Assembly (NCBI RefSeq): GCF_964204645.1
Contig: NC_134029.1
Span: 15,058,850-15,122,849 of the forward strand
From: Tubulanus polymorphus
Lineage: Eukaryota; Nemertea; Palaeonemertea; Tubulaniformes; Tubulanidae
Direction of reading: 5' to 3'
Length of the DNA: 64,000 nt
How positions within the stretch are numbered: the first letter of the stretch is position 1; each line of letters starts with the position of its first letter. Under the pieces are notes generated by a model. That model had not been told where the DNA came from and ran no database searches. It worked only from the letters and a program-made list of their open reading frames with translations. Shown here piece by piece: positions 33,300 through 45,203 of this stretch. The translations under genes were made by a program, and so were the position numbers.

Positions 33300-33552
33300 T
33301 TAAAATCATGGATTGTATATCAATTCGATGTCAAATAGATCATGTGTTACCAATATCTAAATTCAACATGAATGATGAACACAATCAGAAGTTAATATGG
33401 AATTGGAAGAACCTTAGGCCTTTAGAAAGAGTAGAAAATATTAGGAAAGGAAACAAACTAGATTTACAGTTGTATTTAGATCAGCTGTGTAAAGCAAAGA
33501 TATTTGTTGAATTATGGAATTCAACACAGAATGACAAATACGTTGAATCTTA
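33300..33552 (+). pseudogene. HNH endonuclease C-terminal remnant
   Basis: Begins at LKIMDCISIR and reads CQIDHVLPISKFNMNDEHN followed by IWNWKNLRPLERVENIRKG. D-H-x-L-P-I-S plus the downstream Asn is the HNH metal-binding core. The N-terminal half, present in copy C at 57795, is deleted together with the end of the polymerase. The last codons (KYVES, stop) reach 33552. Confidence 0.7.
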
Positions 33553-34395
33553 AGCGCTTATAATCAGAACCCGATAACACTTGGCCTATATAACTGCCTG
33601 TATATAACTACTAACTCTGGGTTGTTTACCAAAACATCTGTCGCGCGCTTACATTTCAATTGTAAATGATTAATTAATTTCATTATAAAAGAACACATTG
33701 CGACATAGTGGACCGCAGACACATTACATCACACTGGAACTCGGCACCCGAACCGAACAGACGGCATATACATGAGCATAGGATTTCTCCCTAGAAACAC
33801 AATTAGGAGTTTAGAGTTCTAAATGTAAGTACCGTTTTTGTTGTTATTAAGACGTCAGGAAACGTTAAACATGTTCAAGTGTTGTAATTCATATTTGGCA
33901 ACTACAACTTCAAGTTATTTTTTATTCTACGCTAGATATTTATCTTTTAGATAACAAAATGCTATGCGTAACAAGAATACAATTACCATTTGAATAAGGA
34001 AAGTGAAGATGGAAGGATGTGGAATCAGAAATTATGGATATTTCATTTCATGAGACTGTAACAGTTTTATCATACCGTATAGACTTTCAATGCATTACGT
34101 TTGCCGGAATTATAGTTGCGTGTACATTAGTCATTCAGTCGTTGTTAATGGTTACAGTAACAGCTGTGCATTCCACGCATACCTTACCGCTCCTCTCAGG
34201 AGCGGCTTGGAATGTTAAAATCGATACTGACTGTAGGATAAAATACATGTGTTTATGAAAAAGTAATTCACCCAGCGTTTTCGTTAAACTGATTTTCAGT
34301 TTGAGGAGTTATTATCGAGGATCCGAAATGACTTATCTGGACAGTTATAGTTACCGCTCCTAAAGATAAACAAAAGTAGTGAGATATTGAATCCT
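33553..34395 (+). mobile_element. Probable 0.84-kb insertion of unknown family
   Basis: Composition changes abruptly from the AT-rich Polinton. TTGAATC occurs at both limits (about 33542 and 34387), a possible target duplication. It holds a TATA-like TATAAAAGAACAC (about 33687), a possible splice donor AAATGTAAGT (about 33822) and acceptor TTATCTTTTAG (about 33951), a 79-codon frame (34019-34258) with one hydrophobic segment, and a hairpin CCGCTCCTCTCAGGAGCGG. Its tail (34321-34390) resembles the sequence after the PC4 gene at 24734-24806. Confidence 0.4.
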
Positions 34396-34430
34396 AATTT
34401 TAAAAAAAATTCTATTTCTATTTCTATTTT

Positions 34431-34630
34431 ATTTTTAATATTTTCTTATGCAATTCTAATTAAAACTAGATTAAATAGATTTTGATAAGAATTGAATTAA
34501 AATTACATAACTTCAAATAGATATTAAATTCTATCATATTTTTAATATTTTCTTATGCAATTCTAATTAACACTAGATTAAATAGATTTCGATAAGAATT
34601 GAATAAAAAAACAATAACTTCAAATAGCTA
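34431..34630. repeat. Tandem duplication of about 107 bp
   Basis: Two copies start ATTTTTAATATTTTCTTATG at 34431 and 34538, with few differences, in the spacer before the next Polinton gene. Confidence 0.75.
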
Positions 34631-34748
34631 GTATTCTTTTTCAATACTACAATTCTTTAACTTAACTAGCTAGTATTAACCCAAAGAGTTACTAGTATCA
34701 TTTTACAATAATTATAAAAATCTTTTTTCGCATTTTTTGTTAGTATAA

Positions 34749-35317
34749 ATGTCACAGAAATCTAATAAGAATAATATTGATATTGAAAAAACATTAGATG
34801 ATTTGGGCATTACTGATAATAAGGATATTCCAACCAAAATTGAAAATAATAATGATAATGCAGCAACTAATTGTATTCAAAATGATAATATTGATTATGA
34901 ATACTATTTATATCGTAAGCACCATCTTGAGTTAACAATTGCTGGTGGAAAATCTAAAGAATTCCTATGAAACCAGAAAAAGTAATCAAACATTTCAAAA
35001 TATATGAGAAGCTAGATAAGCTAGAATAAATGATTCTATCAGTGATGGTATTATAAAATGTTACTCTAAATCATGTAACCGGATAATACCAATTGATGAT
35101 GAAAATAAATTATATACTGATTTTAAAAAATGACTACTTAGTTATGAAAGAATTACAAAAATGGGTTGGATACGCTTCGTTTCAATTAGGAGGAATAATG
35201 ACATTAATTTCTACTGGAGTTATAACATTTTCTAATATCGGAGCTATAGATTATAAAGATAAAAATAAATCAGATAATATTGAATCAGAACAAAAATTAA
35301 GTAAAATAAATGAGTGA
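34749..35317 (+). pseudogene. Small Polinton ORF (acidic N-terminus, hydrophobic C-terminus), frameshifted
   Basis: Starts MSQKSNKNNIDIEKTLDDLG, runs out of frame near 34970, and the last third (to the TGA at 35315-35317) is readable as QKWVGYASFQLGGIMTLIST and so on, including a hydrophobic segment that could span a membrane. At least two frameshifts. The stop overlaps the next ATG at 35310 by a few bases, as in compact viral gene blocks. I recognise the position (just before integrase) but no function. Confidence 0.5.
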
Positions 35318-35655
35318 TGATATTAAGAAAAAGCCTAGATCTGAAAAACAAGTACAGTGGGCAAAGGAGTTGGCAAAAGAACTGCAGAATTATAAGAAGC
35401 TAAGAAAGATAAATTAACTGTTATAAATGAATCACCTGTTATTAATTCGAATAACAATTTATCTAATGCTTCTAATACTGGATGTAATAATAAATGATAT
35501 ATTACAATTGGATTAGTAACAGTAATTATATTTTCTGGCGTAATATACAAATATAAATTCAAATCTAATAATGATGATAATGATAATGATGATAGTAGTG
35601 ATGATTATAAACCTATTATACACGAAACTAAAACTAAATTATTATTGACGGATTA
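35310..35655 (+). pseudogene. Small Polinton membrane-anchored ORF, frameshifted
   Basis: The basic N-terminus MSDDIKKKPRSEKQVQWAKE and amphipathic stretch end at a stop near 35415. In the shifted frame one clear transmembrane segment follows (YITIGLVTVIIFSGVIYKYK) and then an Asp/Asn-rich tail. It stops a few bases before the integrase ATG. Function unknown. Confidence 0.5.
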
Positions 35656-35662
35656 AAATAAG

Positions 35663-36743
35663 ATGAAAAAAGAACAATATTTAAGAGATTTATATTTTAA
35701 CCCAGAGAGTGAAGTATCATATTCTAGTGTTTCAGAATTATGGGATAAAATGAAATCTGATAAAGAAAATGTAAAATATAGTGAATTAAGATTATGGTTA
35801 CAAAATCAACCCACATATCAAATCCATAAGAAAATGGATACAAATTATTTAACAAGAAAATTTATGGTTTCATATAATGATCAACAAGCAGATTTGATAG
35901 ATATGAAGAACTTAGAAGAACACAATAAAGGATATTTCTGGATATTAAATGTTATAGATATATTCAGTAGATACACATGGAGTATACCAATCAAAAATAA
36001 AACTGGTATAGAAGTTACTAATGCATTTAGAATTATATCTTAAGAAGCTATTCCAGGTAAGATACAATTTGAAGAAGGTAAGGAATTTTATAATAAACAT
36101 TTAAAAAAATTATTATCTGATAACGATGTAGATTATTTTTCAACACACTAAGATAAAAAAGCATCTATTATAGGAAGATTTAATAAAACATTGACAACTA
36201 GAATGTGCAAATATTTTACTGCAAACGAAACATATAAATATATCGATGTATTAGATGATTTAGTGAAAGGTTGTTATAATTCTAAACATTCAAGTATTGG
36301 TATGAAACCTATATAAGCTAGAAAAATAGAAAATTCAGAAATAGTTTGGAATAATTTATATGGTGCGTTTGTTACACATGATTTTGGACAACCTAAATTT
36401 AAAATTGGACAACACGTTAGAATATCTAAATAAAGAAAAACATTTTATAAAGGTTATACCCCAAATTTTACTGAATAAATATTTAAAATTAAAAAGACGA
36501 TATTAACTAAACCATTTGTTTATAAATTAGGAGATTTAAAAGATGAAGAAATATTAGGTTATTTTTATGAACAAGAATTGTTACTTTTACCGAATCCAGA
36601 TGAAATAGAATACAAAATAGTAAAAGTATTGAAAACAAAAACTCTTAAGAGGAAATAAATATTCTTTGGTGAAATATAAAGGTTACGATGAAAAATTTAA
36701 TGAATGGATTTTATCTAGTAAAATTAAAAGAATAAATGAATAA
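35663..36743 (+). pseudogene. Polinton retroviral-type integrase
   Basis: N-terminal ADLIDMKNLEEHNKGYFWIL carries the first catalytic Asp and is followed by NVIDIFSRYTWSIPIKNKTG. The second position reads QFEEGKEFYNKHL, with Glu where Asp is expected. The third reads ASIIGRFNKTLTTRM, with Gly in place of the catalytic Glu. Near the C-terminus RISK, KGYTPNF and, after a one-frame shift at about 36655, VKYKGYDEKFNEWIL give an SH3/chromodomain-like end as in other Polintons. Five in-frame TAA codons interrupt it. Integrase inserts the element and makes the 6-bp duplication. This copy has lost two catalytic residues. It converges on the capsid gene. Confidence 0.85.
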
Positions 36744-36823
36744 AGATTTATTTATATTTGAACCACATAATATGTTAATTACTGGAGTAACAAATTGTAA
36801 AATCTTTTATTAAAATTAAAATT

Positions 36824-37917
36824 TTAATACATAACAATGTGTAATTGAGAATTTATAATATTTAATTGCGCGTCAGATATAAGATAAATGTGCATTTTGT
36901 AATTTAAACCTCCTTTTTTTCTTTTTCATGAATAATTGTATCCTATCTTCTGTGTTCTGTAGTTTTTTTACCAGAACCGTGTAATAAGTTATCTTCAGTT
37001 GTTCTAAGATCTAATCATAATGAATATTTATTACCAGCATAATAATCTATTTGATTAATATTACAATTTTCAGATGATTTTACTTTTTCATTCATAAAAT
37101 GTTTTTTTAATTTCTGGCCATTGATCTCTCATTCTCATTCCCTGACAAAATATCTTATTTGCCATGCCTTCACTTGTTATTTCTACTTTTGATATTTCAG
37201 GGTTATAATAATTATTAACATTTATTGCGCCATTAGAATATGTTGCAATTGTAAATAATATTAAAACGCCTTTAATATCTTCTTGGGAAGTTAATATTCT
37301 CATTGATTATTTCATCATTTGCATTAATAGTTACAATTTTAAATTTTTTGATATAATCATATAATAATGAAAATCCTTGATGATATTGAGTTTGAATTAT
37401 GCTAGCGATATTTTCATCAGTTACTGTGTCATATTCTAAACATATATTCGATAATTTATAGCCCATATCTTTACTACACTTGATAATACAATTTCATTAA
37501 CAGGAGCAAATGTTATTTCAAATATAGTAACGAGTTACTATTGCGTCATTAGCCCCTGATCTTAATTTATTTAGGTTTTCTGATTGGATGCCTTGAAATA
37601 TCATATCATTTCTATTTGCTTTTGTTAACCATAAATCTTTATAATACATAAATAAATTATAATCTAATGAAAAAACTATTTCTGTTCCAATCTTTACAAT
37701 TAATTTTTTAATCAAATACCAGTTACATTTATATCAGTTGATAAATAAATACTATTTGGAACATAAAAAGTATTTTGATTTAATCTCGGGATTCTAAAAT
37801 ATAAAGTTTCATCAGGATTAATATAAGAAGGATTATGAGTTGTTATATGATGAGATCTTTCTGCTTTAATAACATTATTCTAGAATTTTTAGAAGGATTT
37901 ATGTAACTCCCACTCAT
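36824..37917 (-). pseudogene. Major capsid protein (double jelly-roll) of Polinton A, shortened
   Basis: Begins MSGSYINPS. Recognisable in several frames: ETLYFRIPRLNQNTFYVPNS, MYYKDLWLTKANRNDMIFQG, ENLNKLRSGANDAIVT, FAPVNEIVLSS, NICLEYDTVTDENIASIIQT, NFPRR, then ANKIFCQGMRMRDQWPEIKK and ISDAQLN near the stop at 36824. This order matches the Polinton capsid family, which builds icosahedral shells. At about 360 codons it is well below the family's usual size of roughly 600. A segment is missing after the IVT region (near 37535), and five or more frameshifts or stops are present. Convergent with integrase, with an 80-base gap. Confidence 0.8.
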
Positions 37918-37937
37918 TTCTTTAAGAGAAAAATTAA

Positions 37938-39515
37938 TTATTTATTTTTTATCATATTCACTAACCCAAAAATAATTGCAATTACAACTGTAATTAAAAA
38001 TAAAATAATATGTTCAGCAGCAAAGTTAAGAATATTCCCAGCAGATTTTTAAACAAAACCAATTGATGCTATAACTCCGGGTAAAGCTGCAGCAGATTTT
38101 TTAGATAATTCCCGTAAACATTTTGCTAATTTTTTCAAACCATCTCTAACTTTATCTTGTATATAATTATTATTTGGAGGTGGTTTATCAGGTGGTTTAG
38201 GCCTTGGTGTAGATTTTAGTGAATTTGAAATAGCTAAACCTATTGTTGTAAATACCATAGTTACAGCTGTTAGAATTGAAAGCATTGTTATACCTTCTAA
38301 TTTAAATAATAATTTCATTCTATCTTTTAATGATAGTTTAGAATCTGGTTTTATCAACAAATCTATAAAAATAACTTTTAATCTTTTAATATTATTAGCG
38401 TATTTTTCCATTAATATATTTTTTTCTTTTTTCTGTGCTTCTAAATTATCTTTTAAATCATTAATTTCTTTTTCTAAACGAAATTATTTTAGTCTATATT
38501 CAATTTCATCAATTACTTGTTGAGCTAAATCAGACTTTAATTGTTCTATTTCTTCATTTTTATCAGTTTTTTCTTTTTCCAAATACATAATTCTTTTTTC
38601 TCTTATACTTTTATCATGCGTAATTTTATCAGCTGATATTTGTACACCTTTAATTTCTCTACGTGCTTGTTCAGGAAATGTTTCTAAATCTTCATCAGTT
38701 AAACCAAGAAATCCTTTTTCTGATAAAAGTTTCATTTGATTTGTTCTAGTACGAGATGTATCTAAAGTACTATTTATCTGTTTTTGTAAGTAATTAACTG
38801 TATCTTCGCTTTATCTAAATTAGTTCTTTCTTGTAATTGACCTGAATCATTATCAATTGGTTGAGTGTCTCTTCTCGACGTTTCTGGAGTTGAAGATCTT
38901 AATTTATCTAATCGATCTCCATACTCTTCCATTTCTGTTTCTGAATTTTTATTGATTATTTTTAATGTCATCAATTCTTTGAATAAATTCTTTTTCATTA
39001 TTATTTCTTTCTTCTTGTTTAACATCAGTTATTTCATTACTATTACTTATTCTTTTAATTCTAAATGTTTCTAAATTTTTCAAAGTTGATTCTGCTAATA
39101 TTTTATTTAGTCTTGTCCTTTGATTAGTGATATCAATATAATAATCCCCATCCAAATGATAATAATATTTACCGTTTAAAAGTTTTAAATTTCCTACTAA
39201 ATGTTCAGCATCTCTATCATTTATATTATACCCAGATCTTTCAAATACAGGTTTGAATATATAAATATATTCATTATAATCTAAACTTTTTTTCACTAAA
39301 TCTGGATTTACATTTTCGGGATTTATTCTCTGTTCAGCATTTCTATCAAATTCATCGGTTGATGGGGCTTTAGAACCACTATTTGTTAAATCAGAATTAT
39401 ATGCTGTTTCATTATCATTATCAAGATTAGTATCATTGAATACAGGTTGTGGTTCATCAGGTATACCAGGGTCATCGAAAGGATCCATTGGAATATCTTC
39501 TCCGACTTCTGCCAT
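37938..39515 (-). pseudogene. Coiled-coil protein with C-terminal membrane segments (Polinton structural)
   Basis: The acidic N-terminus MAEVGEDIPMDPFDDPGIPD is followed by a globular region (VFERSGYNINDRDAEHLVGN) and, after frameshifts near 38950 and 38770, a long charged helical stretch with REKRIMYLEKEKTDKNEEIE and QLKSDLAQQVIDEIEYRL, a predicted coiled coil. The final part has hydrophobic KLEGITMLSILTAVTMVF, a Pro/Lys-rich linker and a last transmembrane segment HIILFLITVVIAIIF before the stop at 37938. About 525 codons in all. Probably a virion or membrane-associated minor protein. Function is not known to me. Confidence 0.6.
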
Positions 39516-39532
39516 TTACATAATAAAGAAAA

Positions 39533-40832
39533 TTAAAATTTAAAATATAATATTCCTCCTATTACAATTCCTATACAAGTTATAGCTAATTTAGTATTTT
39601 CATGTGATTTAATATCATTATTAGTTTTAATTATATCATGTTGAATAATATCAGTTTTTATATTTTCTGATGTATTGTAATCTTTTATTTTAGAATCATT
39701 ATCCAATCTAATATTCTTAGTTTAAGTTTCTGTTGATTGAATATGTTTTTTTAGTTAGTTTTAGAATAATTTAATTCAGTAATAATTTTTTTTTATTTAT
39801 ATCATTCAATCCAAATGAATTATTTACTGTTGCAGTTTTAATTAGATTATTATAACCAATTATATTTCCCATTTTAAATATTAAATCATTTGAAATAATT
39901 TATAAATTAGGACCTATACAATAATTTAATCTAATATGTGATTTATCTAAATAATTTTGATATCTTACTATATTTTCTGGAATCGATCTATTTTTATCAT
40001 TATGAATGGAATCTTCAAATAAAACTTTAAATTGTTTCTGTGCGTCAAATGAAGGATTGTTATTCCCAACTATTGGTGATCTTGTTTCAACTTGTGCACC
40101 TAAAATACAAATTAAATAAATTCTTATAGATTGATTTATTCTTTGTATTTCAGACTTGGAAAAACCTTCACTATTTTCTAAAATAAAATAAACCCATCCA
40201 TTATTATTATCAATTTTTTAATTATGATAAGCTCCAACTCTATGCATATCATCAATTCTTTTTATTTCAAACTGCTCACCGACACCATGTAATTTACCAT
40301 GTGCTCTAAAATCGGAATTAATATCTCTTTTAAATTCATTACATATTTTATAAAACTTAGAAAGATTGATATTATTATCCAATTCTTTAAAATATTTCGA
40401 TCCGGGTAAAGGACATTTTAATTCGTTTAATATAATTCTTATTTGAAAATACGTGTGAAATCTAAATATTTTATGAATTAATTCTAAATCAGAATAATTT
40501 AGATTTTTATCTAACTTATTAAGGTGATTGTTCCAACTTATACGACATCCTGTTGTTGCACAATAAACAGCAAAATTTAATTGATTCTGCCTATATTTCA
40601 TATTAGATTTTATTTTATATATATTATATTCATCTCGAGTAAAAGTAACTTCAAATGTATTAAATATATTTTCCATTCTAGAAATAAAAAACTTTGTTTC
40701 AGTAACATAAATTTCTAAATTAATTAATGAATTTAAAACTAATTTTTTATATGGAATATCTTTATTAAAATCTATTGCTGGAATATTATATTTAATTGAT
40801 TTATTATATTGGAAAGCTTTTGGAAACCCCAT
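39533..40832 (-). pseudogene. Conserved Polinton structural protein of unknown role
   Basis: Starts MGFPKAFQYNKSIKYNIPAI. Intact for 204 codons with FAVYCATTGCRISWNNHLN and IFRFHTYFQIRIILNELKCP, then a stop at 40218. The same frame continues with LICILGAQVETRSPIVGNNN and then SFDAQKQFKVLF and GNIIGYNNLIKTATV, and ends with a single transmembrane segment (IGIVIGGILYFKF) at 39533. About 430 codons. It resembles an ORF that recurs beside capsid genes in Polintons. A capsid-associated role is inferred from context only. Confidence 0.6.
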
Positions 40833-40847
40833 TAATGCAATAAAAAA

Positions 40848-41256
40848 TTAATAATTAATTAATTCTTTTGATAATTTATCTTGTTCTTCAACTGTTATAT
40901 TACCATTTAAACTTAATATATAATCTAATGTATTTTTTAATTTATTAATTTCTTTTATATTAGATTTTATTTTTTCTTTATGACCTTTTATATTTAATTT
41001 TGAACTTATTCCGGTTAAAACACTTGAACTTAAACCTAGCACACCAATTGATATAGCTAAAGGTGTTAATGGACTGAATATTGCTAAAAATGTTATCACC
41101 GAACTAATTGTAACTGAACCCCTAATAATAAAATAATATATAATTTTGTTAATAAACATTTTCAAATTCTAATATTTGTTTTTCAAAATATAATTTTAAT
41201 TTAGTTTTACTGATATCATGAGGAATAATATCAACATTATCAACTTTATCATCCAT
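40848..41256 (-). pseudogene. Small Polinton membrane protein
   Basis: Opens MDDKVDNVDIIPHDISKTKL and is shifted near 41165. The main part has two hydrophobic segments (SVTISSVITFLAIFSPLTPL and AISIGVLGLSSSVLTG) and then a basic helical tail (IKSNIKEINKLKNTLDYIL). Likely a membrane-spanning minor virion protein; function unknown. Its stop lies 13 bases before the next gene start. Confidence 0.5.
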
Positions 41257-41386
41257 TTATTTAGAAAAAAATTACTAATTAGTAAATTTATATGCAAAAA
41301 ATATAACAATAACTGTTCCACCTAAAATCCATATTATTTCATATTTCTGTTGTTCATTACTTGGGGTATAATAATCAGGGGCCAGT

Positions 41387-42274
41387 TTCACAAAGCGTAA
41401 TTAACCCTTAATTATGATTAAATCACTAATCATGATTAAATTATCATGATTTAATCAAGTTAGGTGTTTCACAAAACGTAATTAACTTTAATTATAATTA
41501 AGTTAATTACAAAATTTAATTCTCCTCTAGAGTGTAATTAAACCATTTAATCATCATTAGTTTATTATTAAAAACAAAAAGGTGCAGATATTATTCATGG
41601 AATTTGGTGTTTATTAATTGATGACGGCAATTCCTACACTTATTCAGTTTTTCAGATTGTTTGGCTCAAATAATTTGGATTTTTTGCCTTTTGTAAAATG
41701 TCAATACTGTAAATTCTATTGATTTATTTTCAAACGTCCTTTTGTTTTTGTCAGCACGACCACCACATACTTAGAAGTATGGAATTAATTGATTTTGTCC
41801 ATACATATGATAGATTTCTGTCAGTAGAGTACATATCTATGGAGTAAGTGTTAAAAAGTGCTAATCACTGCTCGGAAATAAACCCCATTTACGAGGATTT
41901 TATTTTGCTGACTGGAGGTGAGTTTCTATTTAAAAACTTTTGAGACATCTTGCTAAGTTTTTCCACTGGTTCCTGAGACCTTTCACAGCAATCTTTAACT
42001 CCCAAAGGAGTGAATTTCTCTTTTCCTCTAAACAAGGAAGGTTGTTCCTGTTGTTGATGCTTGGACAGCAAATGGCTGTCTAAAGTTCCGCCATTTTGAT
42101 ACAGTTAAATTGTAATTAAGTTGCCTAATTATGTAATTAGTTAATTTTGTAATTAAACCCTTTCGTGAAACCGAATTTTAATCGTAATTAACTAATCATG
42201 ATTAAGGATATTTAATCATGATTTAGGTCCTAATTATAATTAAAGTTGATTATGCTTTGTGAAACCGGCCTCTG
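41387..42274. mobile_element. PIF/Harbinger-like non-autonomous transposon
   Basis: The left end GGGGCCAGTTTCACAAAGCG and the right end, read inversely, GAGGCCGGTTTCACAAAGCA form terminal inverted repeats. Many TAATTA-rich subterminal inverted repeats follow. Inside, on the minus strand, a short stretch reads LLWELKIAVKGLRNQWKNLA, like the Myb/SANT-type protein of Harbinger elements. No transposase. I could not settle the target duplication. Confidence 0.6.
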
Positions 42275-43469
42275 ATAATTTAGGTTTATATAGATGTAAT
42301 TTTTTGACGCCTTATAAAACGTTACCATTATGAAACCTAAACAATGCTAACCATTCAGCGTCATTTTACAAACGACAGCCGTAAATCGATGTGCAAAACG
42401 TCACAGGTTTATGTGTACACAAACAAGCTATCTGGCAAAATATTATTGACATAGATATAGAATGGCTTCCTGTGATTATATAATGACCTATATTTGAACG
42501 TCGAAATGTTATATTGCATTGAATATCATTAGAAGACGTTTTGTAATAGTAAAGGATGTATGATTATATCAGAAGCGGCAGGCATAAATAGAAATGATAA
42601 GTAAATCGGATTATTCGGTTAAATGGCGGATGTATACACGATGCGGAAGTCTGATATAAAAGTCAGACCCTGACGTGGGCATGCCGGTGGAATGACGAAG
42701 CTATCTACGATGTGTGTAGGGCAGGCGTGAATTTCATCAGCGGCTACAAGCGGTCAATATGAAAATGTGTAAACATATAATTTCAATATTCAATCGTTTG
42801 TGAAAATATGTTTGATATTAGGAGTATGCAAGTTTCGTGAGTTTAGCAATTTATAATAGCATAGCTGTCATATACGGCTCCGTGTCTTCTGATGGCATGT
42901 GTATTAGGTGACAATTCAATTCAATTCTTTATTGATCCTTATTACATTGAAATTCCGGGATAAAATTCCCAAATTCAATAAATACAAATTTTAAAATAAA
43001 TTAATACAACATACATGACACACGGGTAATTCATACAGAACAACATAAGCATGTTATTTTAAATGACAATGTCTACTTCAACCCACCCAGACTCAAGACT
43101 CTAGGAAATCGAGTGACAGCCAAACGCGTGGCCCGGGCCCGGGGACCGGGCCGGCTGGCTAGGCCACACGATATGTTCGAAGTCATGATGAAGCAGACAT
43201 CAGAAGAGCTCTTTCTTCATCCATGGAGGCAATGAAGTTGCAGACCAGCTTAGAGGCATAAGTAAATGAAGTCGGTCGCAAGTTCGCGATCAATTATTGA
43301 GAATTTTCAATAAAAAAATTTAAACCACTACTAGAGTCGAAGACCTGTATCATCTACCCAATCGCCAAATCTCATCATTCCCCAAATTTATTAAAACTTC
43401 GATTTCAAATTTGCAATTCCACATTAGCTTAGCCCAGAAATTCTACATTTTTTTCCCAGGCGTCAAATT
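42275..43469. other. Further inserted DNA, including a possible LINE/SINE tail
   Basis: No gene. At 42915-42960 the sequence AATTCAATTCTTTATTGATC (minus-strand AATAAAGAATTGAATTG) resembles the 3' tail of CR1/L2-like elements. A GC-rich patch at about 43130-43165 (GGCCCGGGCCCGGGGACC) stands out from the AT-rich surroundings. Confidence 0.4.
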
Positions 43470-43799
43470 ATTTTCTAAAATTAATTTTCTTGTTCTTTAT
43501 TTGTTACTGCATTATATAAACTCATAGCTTCATCAACTGATTGAAAATCTATATGTGAAATTTTCTGATCATATAGTTCTTTGTTAAAATACAATCCATA
43601 TAATTTTGTTTCTTTTCTCTGTATTCTTCTGCTGCTTTATTTTATTTTTCTAATGCTAAATTATGTCTTTTTTATTCTGATAAAGAGCCATTTTTATCAA
43701 TATGCTTAAATAAATAACCACACCCTGTAAATTCTAAAGCGTTAACAATTGCCGATCCTACAATAGTTATAATTGCAGAAGCCATTTATTTGATAAAAA

Positions 43800-44027
43800 T
43801 TACCCATCTATAGGAGGAATATATTTTTGTTTTTATAAATAATCAATTGTTTAATTAGATAAAGTAACTGCTAACGTTAATTTTAAAATATCATTGATAT
43901 CAAATCTATCAACATTAATAATTCCCATTCTGAATACTTTTTTTAACACCATTGTATAACCAACAGTTCCAACTGATAGTAATACTCCATTATATAATCC
44001 ATTTATTATCCACTTACTATCACTCAT
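43800..44027 (-). pseudogene. Small Polinton hydrophobic ORF
   Basis: MSDSKWIINGLYNGVLLSVG continues with TVGYTMVLKK and DINDILKLTLAVTLSN, then two TAA codons before KYIPPIDG at the end. About 75 codons, one or two membrane segments. This short ORF type recurs in Polintons between penton and other small genes. Function unknown. Confidence 0.5.
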
Positions 44028-44114
44028 TTATTTATCAAAAAAATTATTATCTTCAAAATATTTAGTTATCTTATTTATGATATCAATTATATATGATATT
44101 TATATATTAAATAT

Positions 44115-44424
44115 TTAGTTATCAACATTTATTTCATTACTACTTTTATGATTATGATATATTTCAGTTATTATTTTTGTAATATCATCAATAATGAAAT
44201 CTTCATCTAATTCATAAAATCTTAAAGATTCTCTAATTAAATCAGTAATCTTTTCTACATTAAAAGTTTCTTTATTCATTGTTGTTTCATATTCAAATGT
44301 TGTTTCATTAAAAAATGCAATATTTTATAATATGAGTTATTACATCATTAATGTTAAATTTCATTTCTTTCTCACGTTTAAAATCAAATCCAAAACATAT
44401 ACTCGTTCCTACTGTTATATTCAT
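44115..44424 (-). pseudogene. Small acidic Polinton ORF, frameshifted
   Basis: Starts MNITVGTSICFGFDLKREKE, is shifted near 44310, and continues in another frame through KETFNVEKITDLIRESLRFY to the stop at 44115. No motif recognised. Confidence 0.4.
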
Positions 44425-44440
44425 TTATATAGTGAAAAAA

Positions 44441-45195
44441 TTATTCTTTACATCTTATAACTAATTCATAAATTACAGGAAAGTTATTCAAATCAATTAA
44501 GTATCCATTATGATTTCTTATTTCTAACTTAAAATTATTAAATTTTGGAATACGAGGTTTAAAATCACATTCAGCTAAATTATAATTTGTTTGAGTTCCA
44601 AATTGTTTAACATTTTTAATGGTAAAATATTTAATATACTAGAATTACAAATTGTATCTTTAGTTGCTTCAAATGTCTTTGTAGGATTAATCAAATTGCA
44701 ATAAATATAAACATGTGTAAAAGGTATTAAATTTGAGCTACCTTCTGCGTTTCCAGTAACAATATGCGGTTTATTTCCTAAAATTTTAGCTATTGGTTTG
44801 TTTACCATAAATTTTTTTTGTTCAGTAGCTAACTTTATTCTTGTTTTATAAGAACTATCAATTTTAATAAATTTAATTCCAAATTCAGCAGTACTCCCGA
44901 TTTTCAACCGAACTCTTCTGTTAATTTCCTGTTTTAATGTATCTAAATTATATAATCTTGGTTTTAAAAATAGATGAAACCATTTATTTTTATTTCTCAT
45001 ATAAATTGCAAAACCTCTATATTCGAAAGTTTTATGCGATATATTATAAAAAGAATTACATAAACTTACATTTACTAATTTAAAATCAACACAATTCTTA
45101 AATTCTCTATCTAATTGTACTAGTAAATTATGAGATTTAGAATTTAATAGTTTTCTAGAATCAACAAATATTCTATATTCTTTTAATTCTACCAT
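44441..45195 (-). pseudogene. Penton-like minor capsid protein of Polinton A
   Basis: 206 intact codons start MVELKEYRIFVDSRKLLNSK, with FKLVNVSLCNSFYNIS and LYNLDTLKQEINRRVRLKIG, then KPIAKILGNKPHIV and FTHVYIYCNLINPTKTF. A one-frame shift near 44600 leads to the last 50 codons with FNNFKLEIRNHNGYLIDLNN and a stop at 44441. The 'LeEi..' segment, 'IAKILG' and 'VYIYCNL' are features of the single jelly-roll minor capsid proteins at the vertices of Polinton and adintovirus-like particles. Mostly open, so among the better preserved genes. Confidence 0.7.
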
Positions 45196-45203
45196 TTATT
45201 TTA

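Larger units (their letters stand above)
41275..43785 (-). pseudogene. Small Polinton membrane protein split by insertions
   Basis: The N-terminal part (43785 to about 43470) starts MASAIITIVGSAIVNALEFT, a hydrophobic start, then GYLFKHIDKNGSLSE and a charged helix with two TAA codons and a frameshift. The C-terminal part (41386 to 41275) reads DYYTPSNEQQKYEIIWILGG and TVIVIFFAYKF, a terminal membrane segment. Together they match a short two-membrane-segment ORF common in Polintons. About 2.1 kb of inserted DNA (41387-43469) separates them. Function unknown. Confidence 0.55.

Noticed and set aside
34187-34206. Histone-type 3' stem-loop (CCGCTCCTCTCAGGAGCGG)
   Set aside because: The stem starts with CCGC rather than GGC, there is no histone gene and no downstream purine element. 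Kept only as a hairpin.
41387-42274. Clear TWA target duplication for the Harbinger-like element
   Set aside because: The flanks read TCA and TGA around the inferred ends and do not match as direct repeats, so I did not claim one.
35663-44027. Many in-frame TAA codons in Polinton genes, suggesting a ciliate-type code (TAA/TAG as Gln)
   Set aside because: Where another copy or the family pattern can be compared, stops replace different residues (Trp, Leu, Tyr, Gln or Glu positions) and frameshifts are also common. Ordinary decay explains this.
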